Positions 1 to 7,704 of a stretch of 39,048 bases of DNA are shown piece by piece. The notes below the pieces were generated by a model. It worked only from the letters and a program-made list of their open reading frames with translations. It was not told the origin of the DNA and ran no database searches. Where the stretch lies: the NCBI GenBank assembly GCA_027297685.1, contig JAPUHN010000288.1:1-39048 (forward strand), written 5' to 3'. The stretch's first letter is position 1, and every line of letters starts with the position of its first letter. A program made the translations under genes and the position numbers. This DNA comes from Alphaproteobacteria bacterium (GTDB taxonomy: Bacteria > Pseudomonadota > Alphaproteobacteria > UBA6615).

Positions 1-373
1 TCTGGCTCGACACGCACAAGGTGCCGCGGTCTTCTTCCGGAATATGGACGGTTTCGACCTCGTTGCCGTCGGCCAGCTTGATCAGCCATTTATGGGTGCC
101 GTCGATCGAGTCAAGGTCATGGGAGACCGCCGGCCGGGAGATCGAAAAGCGTTCGGCGAGCGCCGTACGCAGCGGTTTCGCCATGTTGGTCATGGCGTCG
201 AAGTCGGCGACGCCGCGATTGTAGACCCATTGGAACAGTTGATCGCCGCGAAACCGCGGCTCGCCCAATTCGGCCATCGCGGCAGCCATCTCATCGCGGC
301 TCATGCCGATCAAGTTCGGGCGCGCGTCTGCCGTCGGGTCGGGCGGGGCAAATATGTCGGGTGTCAACGGCAT
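1..373 (-). CDS. rlmN: 23S rRNA/tRNA adenine-C2 methyltransferase RlmN (N-terminal part)
   Basis: This is the first 124 codons of a radical-SAM methyltransferase that methylates C2 of A2503 in 23S rRNA and of A37 in some tRNAs; the rest lies off the left edge. The visible part has the family's helical N-terminal region (residues about 22-80, including FRGDQLFQWVY) and the strand leading to ETVHIPEEDRGTLCVSSQ. Cys120 in LCVSSQ matches the resolving cysteine of E. coli RlmN (C118). The CxxxCxxC cluster motif would follow just beyond the window. The start is the ATG at 373. An ialB-like gene lies immediately upstream on the same strand, a neighbourhood I recall from other alphaproteobacteria. 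Confidence 0.93.
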   Translation of the reverse strand, partial: MPLTPDIFAPPDPTADARPNLIGMSRDEMAAAMAELGEPRFRGDQLFQWVYNRGVADFDAMTNMAKPLRTALAERFSISRPAVSHDLDSIDGTHKWLIKLADGNEVETVHIPEEDRGTLCVSSQ

Positions 374-435
374 GGCGCTTGAGATAAGCCGCCACGGGCG
401 TGGGAGCAACCGGAATCAGTGCCGGCGCCGTAATT

Positions 436-969
436 CTAGGACCGTCCGCAGGCCTTATTCATGGCGCGATGGGCGGCGGTGACACCTTTCAAGGAATAGC
501 TGTCGGTTGTCGGATTGTTACGGCTCGACATACCTTTCACGGTCATACGCGAACCTTTGCGCATCGCCTGGACGATATTGGCGTCGTCGTCGCCGCGGTA
601 GGTCCAGGCGTTGCCGTCGCGGGTAAATAAACTCCACTCATTGCCGCCGATCTTTAATTCGACTTCCGTCTCCTTTTTGAAGGAATAGCCGGCATCGACC
701 TGGACCACGTCGAACTCGTCCTTGGCCGGCCGGTGCCAAATCAGCAAAAAGATGTCGCCGCGTCGCGAGCGCAGGCTGGCCTCCTTGGGCTTGGAGACGA
801 TGTAGCAGAAGCGGTCGGCCTTGCCGCCGCGGGTATACGCCTCCCAATCGCCGAAGCGGCCGATCAGTTTGGCGTCCTGAGCATGGGCTGGCGTAGCGTC
901 GATTGCGATGGTCGCCGCCAGCGCAACGCCGCTGAGCAATGCGGCAGACAAATAGTTGCGAATTTTCAT
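436..969 (-). CDS. Invasion-associated locus B (IalB) family secreted protein
   Basis: A 177-residue exported protein. The chosen ATG at 969 gives a normal signal peptide (MKIRNYLSAALLSG, then a hydrophobic run ending in AHA) and has an AGGA ribosome site about 11 bases upstream. A longer frame starting at 1023 would put 18 extra residues before the signal. The mature part has the IalB-type layout: an early GDWEAY motif, then a Cys about 20 residues later in the FCYIVS segment, and a C-terminal Cys near the end (NKACGRS). IalB relatives are periplasmic or surface proteins of alphaproteobacteria, and their biochemical role is not settled. It sits 62 bp upstream of rlmN and may share its transcript. 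Confidence 0.8.
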   Translation of the reverse strand: MKIRNYLSAALLSGVALAATIAIDATPAHAQDAKLIGRFGDWEAYTRGGKADRFCYIVSKPKEASLRSRRGDIFLLIWHRPAKDEFDVVQVDAGYSFKKETEVELKIGGNEWSLFTRDGNAWTYRGDDDANIVQAMRKGSRMTVKGMSSRNNPTTDSYSLKGVTAAHRAMNKACGRS

Positions 970-1055
970 GGCAGCCGTCCTAACAAAACTGAGCGAGTCT
1001 TGCAAAGGGTTGGTCGCAATCAATCGTGTGTGAAGGCCGATCTACGGTATCGGTA

Positions 1056-1601
1056 CTAACCCGTGCGTTTGCGTCGGATGACCGGTTCACCGAATTCGTG
1101 CGCCGGCAGCGCCTCGGTCGGCCCGCCCGATCGCACCGGGCGCGGGGCATGGCGGCCCAATGTCAGCACGCGGTCGTACATGACAATTGCAGCAGCGACG
1201 CCGACATTGACGCAAAACCGGGTCGGTATCTTTACCGTATGGTCGCATAGGGCGAGCAAGTTGGGCGACAGGCTGCCGCGCTCGGGACCCAACACATAAG
1301 CGCAGCGGCTGGGATGGCGGAAGCTCGGCAGGTCGGCGGCTTCGTCGATCAGTTCGACCCCCACCAAGGCACAACCCTTGGGCAGCCGCAGGCCGCTTGC
1401 ATCGTCGAATTCATATAGCGGCAGGTGTTCCAGCGCGTCGGAGGTATCGGACTTGCCGCCTTCGCCCTTCTGATAGGCCGCGCCGACGGTAAATACGAAA
1501 CTGGCGCCGAAGGCGTGCGCCGAGCGCATGATCGACCCCACGTTCATCGCTTTCGAGATGCCCTCGACACCGATACCGAAATAGCCGCGTGTATTTGTCA
1601 T
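1056..1601 (-). CDS. SPOUT-class (TrmH/SpoU family) RNA 2'-O-methyltransferase
   Basis: A 181-residue SAM-dependent RNA ribose methyltransferase of the SpoU/TrmH group. The three diagnostic motifs appear in order: NVGSIMRSAHAFGA near the N terminus, VLGPERGSLS in the middle, and IPTRFCVNVGVAAAIVMYDR near the C terminus, the last forming the knotted SAM site. The ATG at 1601 (MTNTRGYFGIGV) is preferred over an upstream ATG at 1667, because the extra 22 residues show no domain and would run into the divergent gene's leader. The C-terminal tail is basic. The RNA target cannot be told from the sequence. The gene is divergent from the quinone oxidoreductase at 1680. Confidence 0.85.
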   Translation of the reverse strand: MTNTRGYFGIGVEGISKAMNVGSIMRSAHAFGASFVFTVGAAYQKGEGGKSDTSDALEHLPLYEFDDASGLRLPKGCALVGVELIDEAADLPSFRHPSRCAYVLGPERGSLSPNLLALCDHTVKIPTRFCVNVGVAAAIVMYDRVLTLGRHAPRPVRSGGPTEALPAHEFGEPVIRRKRTG

Positions 1602-1679
1602 GACAGGCGTCAAACTTGCACGGGCGGCGGTCACGAGGCAAGGTGAGCGCGGCTTCCACCGGAACAAAGAGGCGAGCAG

Positions 1680-2660
1680 ATGCGGGCGATTTTATGTAGC
1701 GATTGGGGTGAACCCGAGACATTGACGCTCGGCGATGCGCCGTCGCCGGTGGCCGGACCGGACGAGGTGACCGTCCGCGTGCGGGCGGCCGGGGTTAACT
1801 TCGCCGATATCGTACTTGTGCGCGGCCAGTACCAGGAAAAACCGTCGCTGCCGTTTTCTCCCGGCCTCGAAGCGGCTGGCGAAGTTCTGACCGTCGGCGA
1901 GGGCGTCACCGGCATTTCGCCGGGCGACCGGGTCATGGCGGTATTGGGCGTTGGCGCGTTCGCCGAGGAGGCCGTCGCGCCGGTCGATGGCGTTTTCGCA
2001 ATTCCCGAAGGCATGGACTACACCACTGCGGCGGCGTTCCCGGTCGCCTACGGCACTTCGCATTTGGCGCTTACCGAGCGTGCTGCGATGAAAGCCGGTG
2101 AGACGTTGCTGGTACTAGGAGCCGGCGGCGGTGTCGGGCTGACCGCGGTCGAATGCGGCAAGGCGCTGGGCGCCACCGTGATCGCCGCGGCATCGACGCA
2201 AGAAAAGCTCGACCTCGCGCAAGCGCACGGTGCCGACCATCTGATCAACTATGTCGACGAGGATCTGCGCGCGAGCGCGCGCAAACTCACCAACGGGCGC
2301 GGCGTCGATGTGGTCTACGATCCAGTGGGCGGCGATGCGTCGAAGGCGGCGCTGCGCTCGCTCGCCCCCTCGGGGCGCCTGCTGGTGATCGGTTTCGCCG
2401 CCGGCGATGTGCCGCAGATTGCGGCCAATTACCTGCTGGTCAAAAATATCAGCGTGGTCGGTGTCTATTGGGGGTGGTACCGCCTCAACGAGCCCGAATT
2501 GTTTCGCGCGTCGTTCGACGAACTGGCGAAATGGTACGCTGAGGGCCGCCTGAAACCGCATATTTCACAGGTGTTCCCGCTTGCCCGGGCGGCTGACGCG
2601 TTGGCGGTGCTGGAAAGCCGTAAGGCGACCGGCCGCCTCGTGATCGATATCGACGGTTAG
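1680..2660 (+). CDS. NADPH:quinone oxidoreductase, zinc-free MDR family
   Basis: A 326-residue medium-chain dehydrogenase/reductase of the quinone oxidoreductase type. It has a GroES-like N-terminal half (VRVRAAGVNFADIVLVRGQY) and a Rossmann half with the AGGGVGLTAVECGKALGATVIAAAST nucleotide-binding segment. The cysteine and histidine ligands of zinc alcohol dehydrogenases are absent, as expected for this subfamily. The C terminus ends in a typical KATGRLVI motif. The start is ATG 1680 with AGAGG upstream. It ends 8 bp before the methyltransferase gene, so the two are probably co-transcribed. The natural substrate is unknown; members reduce quinones or alpha,beta-unsaturated acyl compounds. 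Confidence 0.85.
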   Translation: MRAILCSDWGEPETLTLGDAPSPVAGPDEVTVRVRAAGVNFADIVLVRGQYQEKPSLPFSPGLEAAGEVLTVGEGVTGISPGDRVMAVLGVGAFAEEAVAPVDGVFAIPEGMDYTTAAAFPVAYGTSHLALTERAAMKAGETLLVLGAGGGVGLTAVECGKALGATVIAAASTQEKLDLAQAHGADHLINYVDEDLRASARKLTNGRGVDVVYDPVGGDASKAALRSLAPSGRLLVIGFAAGDVPQIAANYLLVKNISVVGVYWGWYRLNEPELFRASFDELAKWYAEGRLKPHISQVFPLARAADALAVLESRKATGRLVIDIDG

Positions 2661-2668
2661 CGCCGCAC

Positions 2669-3931
2669 ATGACCGACAGCGGCCGCCGCGACCAACTGGT
2701 GCAATCGCAGTACGAGGGCTACCCCTACCCCGAGCGCAATCCGGCGGACGAGAAAAAACGCATGAATACCGGCTCGCCGAGCAACCTGGCCGAAGTCAAC
2801 CACTATGTGTTCGGCGGCCGCCGCGATATTTCGAAGCCATTGTCGGTTCTGGTTGCCGGTGGCGGCACCGGCGATGCCACCATCCAGATGGCGCAGCAAA
2901 TGGCAGATTTTGGCGTGCCGGGCGAGGTGGTCCATTTGGACCTGAGCGAACCCAGTCAAGCCGTTGCGCAGGAACGGGCGAAGGTGCGTGAGCTCGATAA
3001 TATACGCTTCGTACTTGGGTCGTTACTGGACGTCGCCGACATCGCGCCGGGTCCCTGGGACTACATCGATTGTTGCGGCGTGTTGCACCACCTGGAAGAT
3101 CCGGTCGCCGGTCTGGCGGCGCTTGCAAACGTCCTCGCGCCCGACGGCGGCATCGGCATCATGGTTTATGGCGCGCTGGGCCGCATCGGTATCTATCATG
3201 TGCAGGATATGATGGGCGCCCTCGCGCCACCGGGTGAAAGCGACGATATAGATCGGGTTGCCTTGACCCGGCGGTTGGTCGACCATTTGCCTCCGACCGC
3301 CTGGCTGATCCGCAACGGGCTGGTGCGCGATGACAAGGATGGCGGCGATCCGGGTCTCTACGATCTGTTCCTTCATGCCCGCGACCGCGCCTACCGGGTG
3401 CCAGAGGTGCTAGACCTCGTTGCATCGGCCAAGCTGCGCCTGGTCACATTCATCGAACCCTACCGCTACGACCCGCTATTTCTGGTGCGCGACCAACAAC
3501 TCAAGAAGGCGCTTGGCGCGCTCGACCCGCTCGAAGCGGCAGCCTTCGCTGAGCTTTATTTGGGAAATTTAAAAAAGCACGTGTTCTACGCCGTGCAGGC
3601 GGCTAATCCGGTGGCGCCGCCGCTACCGGACACGCCGGAAGCGATTCCGACTTTGGTTGGTCTGACCACCGAGGAAGCGGCGAAACAGATGCCGGTGGGT
3701 GGTAAGATCACCGTGTCGATGGAAGGTCATAAGATCGATATGTCGATGCCACCGCTGGCCCGCGCCATCGCGGCGCTCTGCGATGGCCGGCGCGATTTGT
3801 CGGCGATACATGGCGCCATCCACGAAAAGCGCGCCGACTTAGACTATGACGGCTTCAAACGTCAGTTCGACCAATTCTATGGCGTGATGAACGCGATCAA
3901 CCGGATGGTGCTGCGGCTGCCAGCCGACTAG
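2669..3931 (+). CDS. Class I SAM-dependent methyltransferase with extra C-terminal domain
   Basis: A 420-residue protein. Residues about 15-45 carry a YEGYPYPERNP segment that I associate with a group of bacterial methyltransferases. Motif I is VAGGGTGDATIQMA (about 63-76), and motif IV-like DYIDCCGVLHHLEDP lies around residues 132-146. The last 80 or so residues (ALCDGRRDLSAIHGAIHEK onward) look like a small helical, PqqD- or winged-helix-like add-on; this is inference from pattern only. The methyl acceptor is unknown. It follows the quinone oxidoreductase by 8 bp. Its stop codon overlaps that of the convergent transporter gene in the tetranucleotide CTAG at 3928-3931. Confidence 0.75.
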   Translation: MTDSGRRDQLVQSQYEGYPYPERNPADEKKRMNTGSPSNLAEVNHYVFGGRRDISKPLSVLVAGGGTGDATIQMAQQMADFGVPGEVVHLDLSEPSQAVAQERAKVRELDNIRFVLGSLLDVADIAPGPWDYIDCCGVLHHLEDPVAGLAALANVLAPDGGIGIMVYGALGRIGIYHVQDMMGALAPPGESDDIDRVALTRRLVDHLPPTAWLIRNGLVRDDKDGGDPGLYDLFLHARDRAYRVPEVLDLVASAKLRLVTFIEPYRYDPLFLVRDQQLKKALGALDPLEAAAFAELYLGNLKKHVFYAVQAANPVAPPLPDTPEAIPTLVGLTTEEAAKQMPVGGKITVSMEGHKIDMSMPPLARAIAALCDGRRDLSAIHGAIHEKRADLDYDGFKRQFDQFYGVMNAINRMVLRLPAD

Positions 3932-4842
3932 GCAGTCCCGCCGGCGGCCGTCCGCCGCCGCTCGACCGCCAGCACCATGCCCGCGGTGGTGACCGCGAGG
4001 CCGGCCCAGGCCAATGCGGTGGGTAATTCGTCGAGCAAGAAGATGCCGAACACCACCGCTAACGCCGGTGCGCCGGCTAGAAATACGGCGATTGTTGTTG
4101 CGCCGACGGAGCGGGTGGCGCGGGTCAGCAGAATGACGACGATGAGACTCGCAATCACGCCCTGGAAGCCCGCTTGTAAGGCGACTTCCCGCCATGGTGG
4201 GAAGACTTCGGCGCGTAACAACTGCGATGGCAGAAACAGCACCCACACGGGCAGATACAGTACTGCGCTGACAACGGGTACGGCGACGATCGTCTGGCGA
4301 ATATCCGGCTGCCATTTACGCAGTGCGGTCATATACAGCGCAAATATTGCGCCGGCCGCAACGAGCAGCAGATCGCCGAACCATTGCAAGGGTGCGGCAA
4401 TCCCGGTGAAACTGTCGCCGCCGATCAACAGCCCGCCGACGATAATCAACGCCATCGCCGCGAGCCGCTGGCGGGCGGGGCGTTCGCGTAGCCACAACAG
4501 ACCGAGTATGGCGGCGAAGATCGGCAGGGTGCCGTTGGTCAGCACGCCGGCATGGGCGACCGGCGCCAGCGCCATGCCGGCAAACGATGTCAGCGCAAAG
4601 GGCGCGCCGCCGCCAACTGAAATGACAAATGCGCGCGCCAGCGCCAACCCGCTGAGCCCCCGGGTCAGGACGATGGGCAGGACAATGAGGCTGGCGACGC
4701 CGATTCTGAGCGCGGTTATGTCGTAGGGAGTCATCGAATGGGTAACGCCGAAACGCGAAACGACGATCCAGGCACCCCAAACGAAAGGAACGGCCAATCC
4801 GCAGGCCAACCCGACCGGATAATTTGGCTGAGTTGTGCTCAC
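3928..4842 (-). CDS. EamA-family (DMT superfamily) transporter
   Basis: A 304-residue integral membrane protein with about ten hydrophobic segments in two EamA repeats, typical of drug/metabolite transporters. The second-repeat hallmark appears near the C terminus (GATTIAVFLAGAPALAVVFGIFLLDE). The first codon is GTG at 4842 with no clear Shine-Dalgarno sequence, so an internal start is possible. The substrate cannot be deduced; relatives export amino acids or other small metabolites. It lies 73 bp downstream of scoB on the same strand and could belong to that transcript. The stop overlaps the convergent methyltransferase stop. Confidence 0.85.
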   Translation of the reverse strand: MSTTQPNYPVGLACGLAVPFVWGAWIVVSRFGVTHSMTPYDITALRIGVASLIVLPIVLTRGLSGLALARAFVISVGGGAPFALTSFAGMALAPVAHAGVLTNGTLPIFAAILGLLWLRERPARQRLAAMALIIVGGLLIGGDSFTGIAAPLQWFGDLLLVAAGAIFALYMTALRKWQPDIRQTIVAVPVVSAVLYLPVWVLFLPSQLLRAEVFPPWREVALQAGFQGVIASLIVVILLTRATRSVGATTIAVFLAGAPALAVVFGIFLLDELPTALAWAGLAVTTAGMVLAVERRRTAAGGTA

Positions 4843-4915
4843 CGGTGGCCCGCGGCGTCGTCGACGGTCGACACAGAGCGCTCATCCTCTCCGGTCGATG
4901 AGGGTGCAGCGTGTG

Positions 4916-5545
4916 CTATTGAATAAATTCGGCTTCGGTGCGTTCGCGGACTTCGTCCAACGTGGTGTCCGGCGCCAGTTCGGCGAGGTAAAGCTGACCG
5001 CCCTTGATTTCGAACAGGCCGAGGTCGGTAATCACCGTATCGACCACGCCGGCGCCGGTTAGCGGCAGATCGCACTGCTTTAACAACTTCGGCGAGCCGT
5101 CCTTGGCGTTATGGTCCATCAGCACGACGACACGCCTGACGCCGGCCACCAAATCCATGGCGCCGCCCATGCCCTTGACCATTTTGCCCGGGATCATCCA
5201 GTTGGCGAGGTCGCCATTCTGGGCCACTTGCAGGGCGCCGAGGATCGACAGGTCGATATGGCCGCCGCGAATCATGGCGAACGAGGTGGCGCTGTCGAAA
5301 TAGACCGATTCCGGCAGTTCCGTAATCGTCTGCTTACCGGCGTTGATTAAATCGGCGTCGACTTCATTGTCGAGCGGGAACGCGCCCATGCCGAGCATGC
5401 CGTTCTCTGACTGGAAGGTAACGTCCATGTCGTCGGGGATGTAGTTGGCGACGAGAGTCGGCATGCCGATACCGAGATTGACATAGAAACCGTCTTCCAG
5501 CTCCAGCGCCGCGCGTTCGCACATTTGATCGCGAGTCCAAGCCAT
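4916..5545 (-). CDS. scoB: 3-oxoacid (acetoacetate/succinyl) CoA-transferase subunit B
   Basis: A 209-residue beta subunit of a 3-oxoacid CoA-transferase, which moves CoA from succinyl-CoA to a ketoacid such as acetoacetate. The catalytic glutamate sits in the SENGMLGMG motif (Glu47), and the family motifs NLGIGMPT and GAMDLV are present. An in-frame extension to 5689 exists but overlaps scoA. The ATG at 5545 is supported by an ideal AAGGAG site seven bases upstream and by homology with MAWTRDQM starts. It lies 34 bp downstream of scoA, forming a two-gene operon whose products make the heteromeric enzyme. It probably serves ketone-body or polyhydroxybutyrate use. Confidence 0.93.
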   Translation of the reverse strand: MAWTRDQMCERAALELEDGFYVNLGIGMPTLVANYIPDDMDVTFQSENGMLGMGAFPLDNEVDADLINAGKQTITELPESVYFDSATSFAMIRGGHIDLSILGALQVAQNGDLANWMIPGKMVKGMGGAMDLVAGVRRVVVLMDHNAKDGSPKLLKQCDLPLTGAGVVDTVITDLGLFEIKGGQLYLAELAPDTTLDEVRERTEAEFIQ

Positions 5546-5579
5546 TGACTTTCTCCTTAATTCCTTGTGTCCGCGCCGG

Positions 5580-6287
5580 TTAGGCTTCGCGGATGGTGCG
5601 GCGTTCGATACGCTTTTCGAAATTATGGCCCTCGAATATGCGGTCGACATATATGCCTGGCAAATGAATTTGATCGGGTTCGATGTCACCGACCTCGACC
5701 AGATGCTCGACTTCGACCACGCAGGTTTTACCCGCGGTGGCCATCGGCGCGTTGAAATTGCGCGCCGTTTTGCGAAACACCAGATTGCCCAACGTGTCGC
5801 CTTTCCAGGCCGTGACGATGGCCAGATCGCCGGTCAGGGCGCGTTCCATTAGATAGGTCTGACCGTCGAATTCGCGCGTTTCCTTGCCGTCGGCGATCAC
5901 CGTGCCGACACCGGTCTTGGTGAAGAAGGCTGGGATACCGGCGCCGCCGGCGCGGCAGCGTTCGGCGAGCGTGCCTTGCGGGTTGAATTCCAACTCGAGC
6001 TCACCGTTCAGAAACTGCTCTTCGAACAGCTTGTTTTCGCCGACGTACGACGAGATCATTTTCTTGATCTGTTTGGTCTGCAGTAGCAGGCCAAGCCCGA
6101 AATCGTCGATTCCGCAATTATTCGACGCGACGGTGAGGTTCTGCACGCCGGATTCGCGGATCGCCAAGATCATATGTTCGGGAATGCCGCACAGGCCGAA
6201 ACCGCCGGCCAGGATGGTCATACCGTCGGACAGCAGACCGTCGAGCGCCGATTTCGCGTCGGGATAAACCTTCTTGGAGTCACTCAT
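5580..6287 (-). CDS. scoA: 3-oxoacid CoA-transferase subunit A
   Basis: A 235-residue alpha subunit of the CoA-transferase. It shows the family's CoA-binding glycine motif GGFGLCGIPEH (about residues 28-38) and the KGDTLGNLVFRKTARNFN segment, both characteristic of the A subunit. The start is ATG 6287, with only a weak G-rich ribosome site. It is the first gene of the scoA-scoB pair, and its promoter should lie in the 6288-6746 gap. It could also be annotated as acetate CoA-transferase AtoD-like. The paired B subunit with a SENG motif favours the 3-oxoacid type. Confidence 0.93.
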   Translation of the reverse strand: MSDSKKVYPDAKSALDGLLSDGMTILAGGFGLCGIPEHMILAIRESGVQNLTVASNNCGIDDFGLGLLLQTKQIKKMISSYVGENKLFEEQFLNGELELEFNPQGTLAERCRAGGAGIPAFFTKTGVGTVIADGKETREFDGQTYLMERALTGDLAIVTAWKGDTLGNLVFRKTARNFNAPMATAGKTCVVEVEHLVEVGDIEPDQIHLPGIYVDRIFEGHNFEKRIERRTIREA

Positions 6288-6746
6288 TAATCAGCCCCGA
6301 TATCACGTTATTCTTCTCTTACTGCGGCGACGCATTCGTTGACGGCCGCCCTCCTCCCCCGGCAGGGCCAGGGCAAAACACGCGGCCCGATAAACACCGT
6401 AGCGGATGCGATGTCAACGCGGCCCGCCGGTGTGCTGCGCGCTTGCAGCCACAGTATGGCGCAGCGTCTCGCGGGTGCCTAGAGCGGTATCCAGCCTCAC
6501 GGTTCGTGACCGCCGGCGCGCAGGGAAGACTTGCAAATGTGGCATATCTTCGCCGTTGGCCGTGCTCGGCTACTGCTCTAGTGTGCCATCCATGCCCACG
6601 CAAAAATCCGAGGGCCGCATCGTCCAGTCGGCGCCCGTGCGGGGCGCTTTGTCGGCATCAGGTACGTTGATGTGGTTCAGCGCGCTGGCGCTGCTGCCGG
6701 TCGGCGAGGCGGTGGCGGCACGCCGGAAACCGGCGATGAGCGTACC
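6288..6746. other. Divergent intergenic region between scoA and the second EamA gene
   Basis: About 460 bases lie between the starts of scoA (minus strand) and the EamA transporter (plus strand). I see no convincing full gene. Within it are two copies of the heptamer CTAGAGC in inverted orientation (6479-6485 and 6575-6581) and, from about 6627, a short reading frame that looks like a piece of an EamA transporter. Promoters for both flanking genes should be here, but no strong -35/-10 pair stands out. Confidence 0.5.
6627..6716 (+). pseudogene. EamA-transporter-like remnant (about 30 codons)
   Basis: In a frame different from the intact downstream gene, this stretch reads as RGALSASGTLMWFSALALL followed by PVGEAVA. 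It closely resembles the third-to-fourth helix junction of an EamA repeat (compare FFIALSQMPLAEATALNF in the neighbour). Both sides of the match break off: the upstream frame is arginine-rich and featureless, and downstream a stop is met at 6748-6750. It could form part of a 52-codon frame starting at ATG 6591, but I read it as the relic of a lost or duplicated transporter gene. The match is by eye only. Confidence 0.4.
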
Positions 6747-7631
6747 GTGAACGACGGGGACAAAATCCCGTTCGGCATTCCGCAGCCGGTACTGGCAGCC
6801 CTGTCGATGATGCTGGGTGCCGCCGCTTTGGCGGCGAACCATAGCCTGGTTCGCGTCGTTACCGAGGAATTACATCCGTTGGAGGCCTCGGCGCTGCGTT
6901 TCCTTTGGGCCGTGCCGATCATGCTGCCGTGGTTGCTGCGCGGGCGCGGCACTGTCTTGCGGACGCGGCGCCACGGTCTTCATTTGGCCACCGCGGGGCT
7001 AACGGTGGTCATGACCGTAGCGTTTTTCATTGCACTGTCCCAGATGCCTCTGGCAGAAGCGACTGCGCTCAATTTTACCGCGCCTTTGTTCACCACCATC
7101 ATCGCCGCGCTGATGCTGAAGGAGCGGGTCGAGTTCGTCCGCTGGGGCGCGACCGTCATCGGCTTTATCGGCGTTCTGATAATCCTGCGGCCCGGTTTCG
7201 CCGACATACCGCCGGTGGCGCTGCTGCCGATGTTTGGGGCTTTCCTGCTCGCTTGGTGGTTTATCGCCGTCAAACGGCTCAGCGCGACCGAATCGACCGC
7301 CACCATTACGATCTATCAGACGCTGTGGTCGGCGCTGCTGCTAACATTGATCGCGGTGCCGGTGTGGATAACCCCGACCTGGGCGACGTTGGGCTATTCG
7401 GCGGCCATGGGGGGACTGGGAACCACGGGTATAATCTTCACCAGCCGGGCGTTTTCGATGGCCGAGGCTTCGATCGTCGCACCGCTCGATTACGTGCGGC
7501 TGCCGTTCATTGCTATCGTCGCCTATATAGCTTTCGGCGAAGTTCCCGATGGGCTGTCGATCGTCGGAGCGCTGATCATTACCGCCAGCGCGATCTATAT
7601 TGTGCGCCGGGCGGCGCGGCTCGAGCTATAG
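6747..7631 (+). CDS. EamA-family (DMT superfamily) transporter
   Basis: A membrane protein of about 294 residues with ten predicted hydrophobic segments. The first repeat carries the classic ALSQMPLAEATALNFTAPLF motif, and the second ends in a matching AEASIVAPLDYVRLPFIAI segment. The start is uncertain. GTG 6747 (VNDGDKIPFGIPQP) places the first membrane helix about 12 residues in, as usual. A TTG/ATG further upstream would add an arginine- and glycine-rich leader that fits poorly. The substrate is unknown. It is divergent from scoA. Confidence 0.82.
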   Translation: MNDGDKIPFGIPQPVLAALSMMLGAAALAANHSLVRVVTEELHPLEASALRFLWAVPIMLPWLLRGRGTVLRTRRHGLHLATAGLTVVMTVAFFIALSQMPLAEATALNFTAPLFTTIIAALMLKERVEFVRWGATVIGFIGVLIILRPGFADIPPVALLPMFGAFLLAWWFIAVKRLSATESTATITIYQTLWSALLLTLIAVPVWITPTWATLGYSAAMGGLGTTGIIFTSRAFSMAEASIVAPLDYVRLPFIAIVAYIAFGEVPDGLSIVGALIITASAIYIVRRAARLEL

Positions 7632-7704
7632 TGCCGAATTCGATCCGTCTTGACTCAACTTACCCGCTCGACGGTTAATTGGGGGCCCCGGAAGGACGGC
7701 TAAA

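Noticed and set aside
3977-4726. A 249-codon plus-strand frame opposite the EamA transporter
   Set aside because: Low-complexity Ala/Thr/Arg composition and exact overlap with a genuine membrane protein on the other strand.
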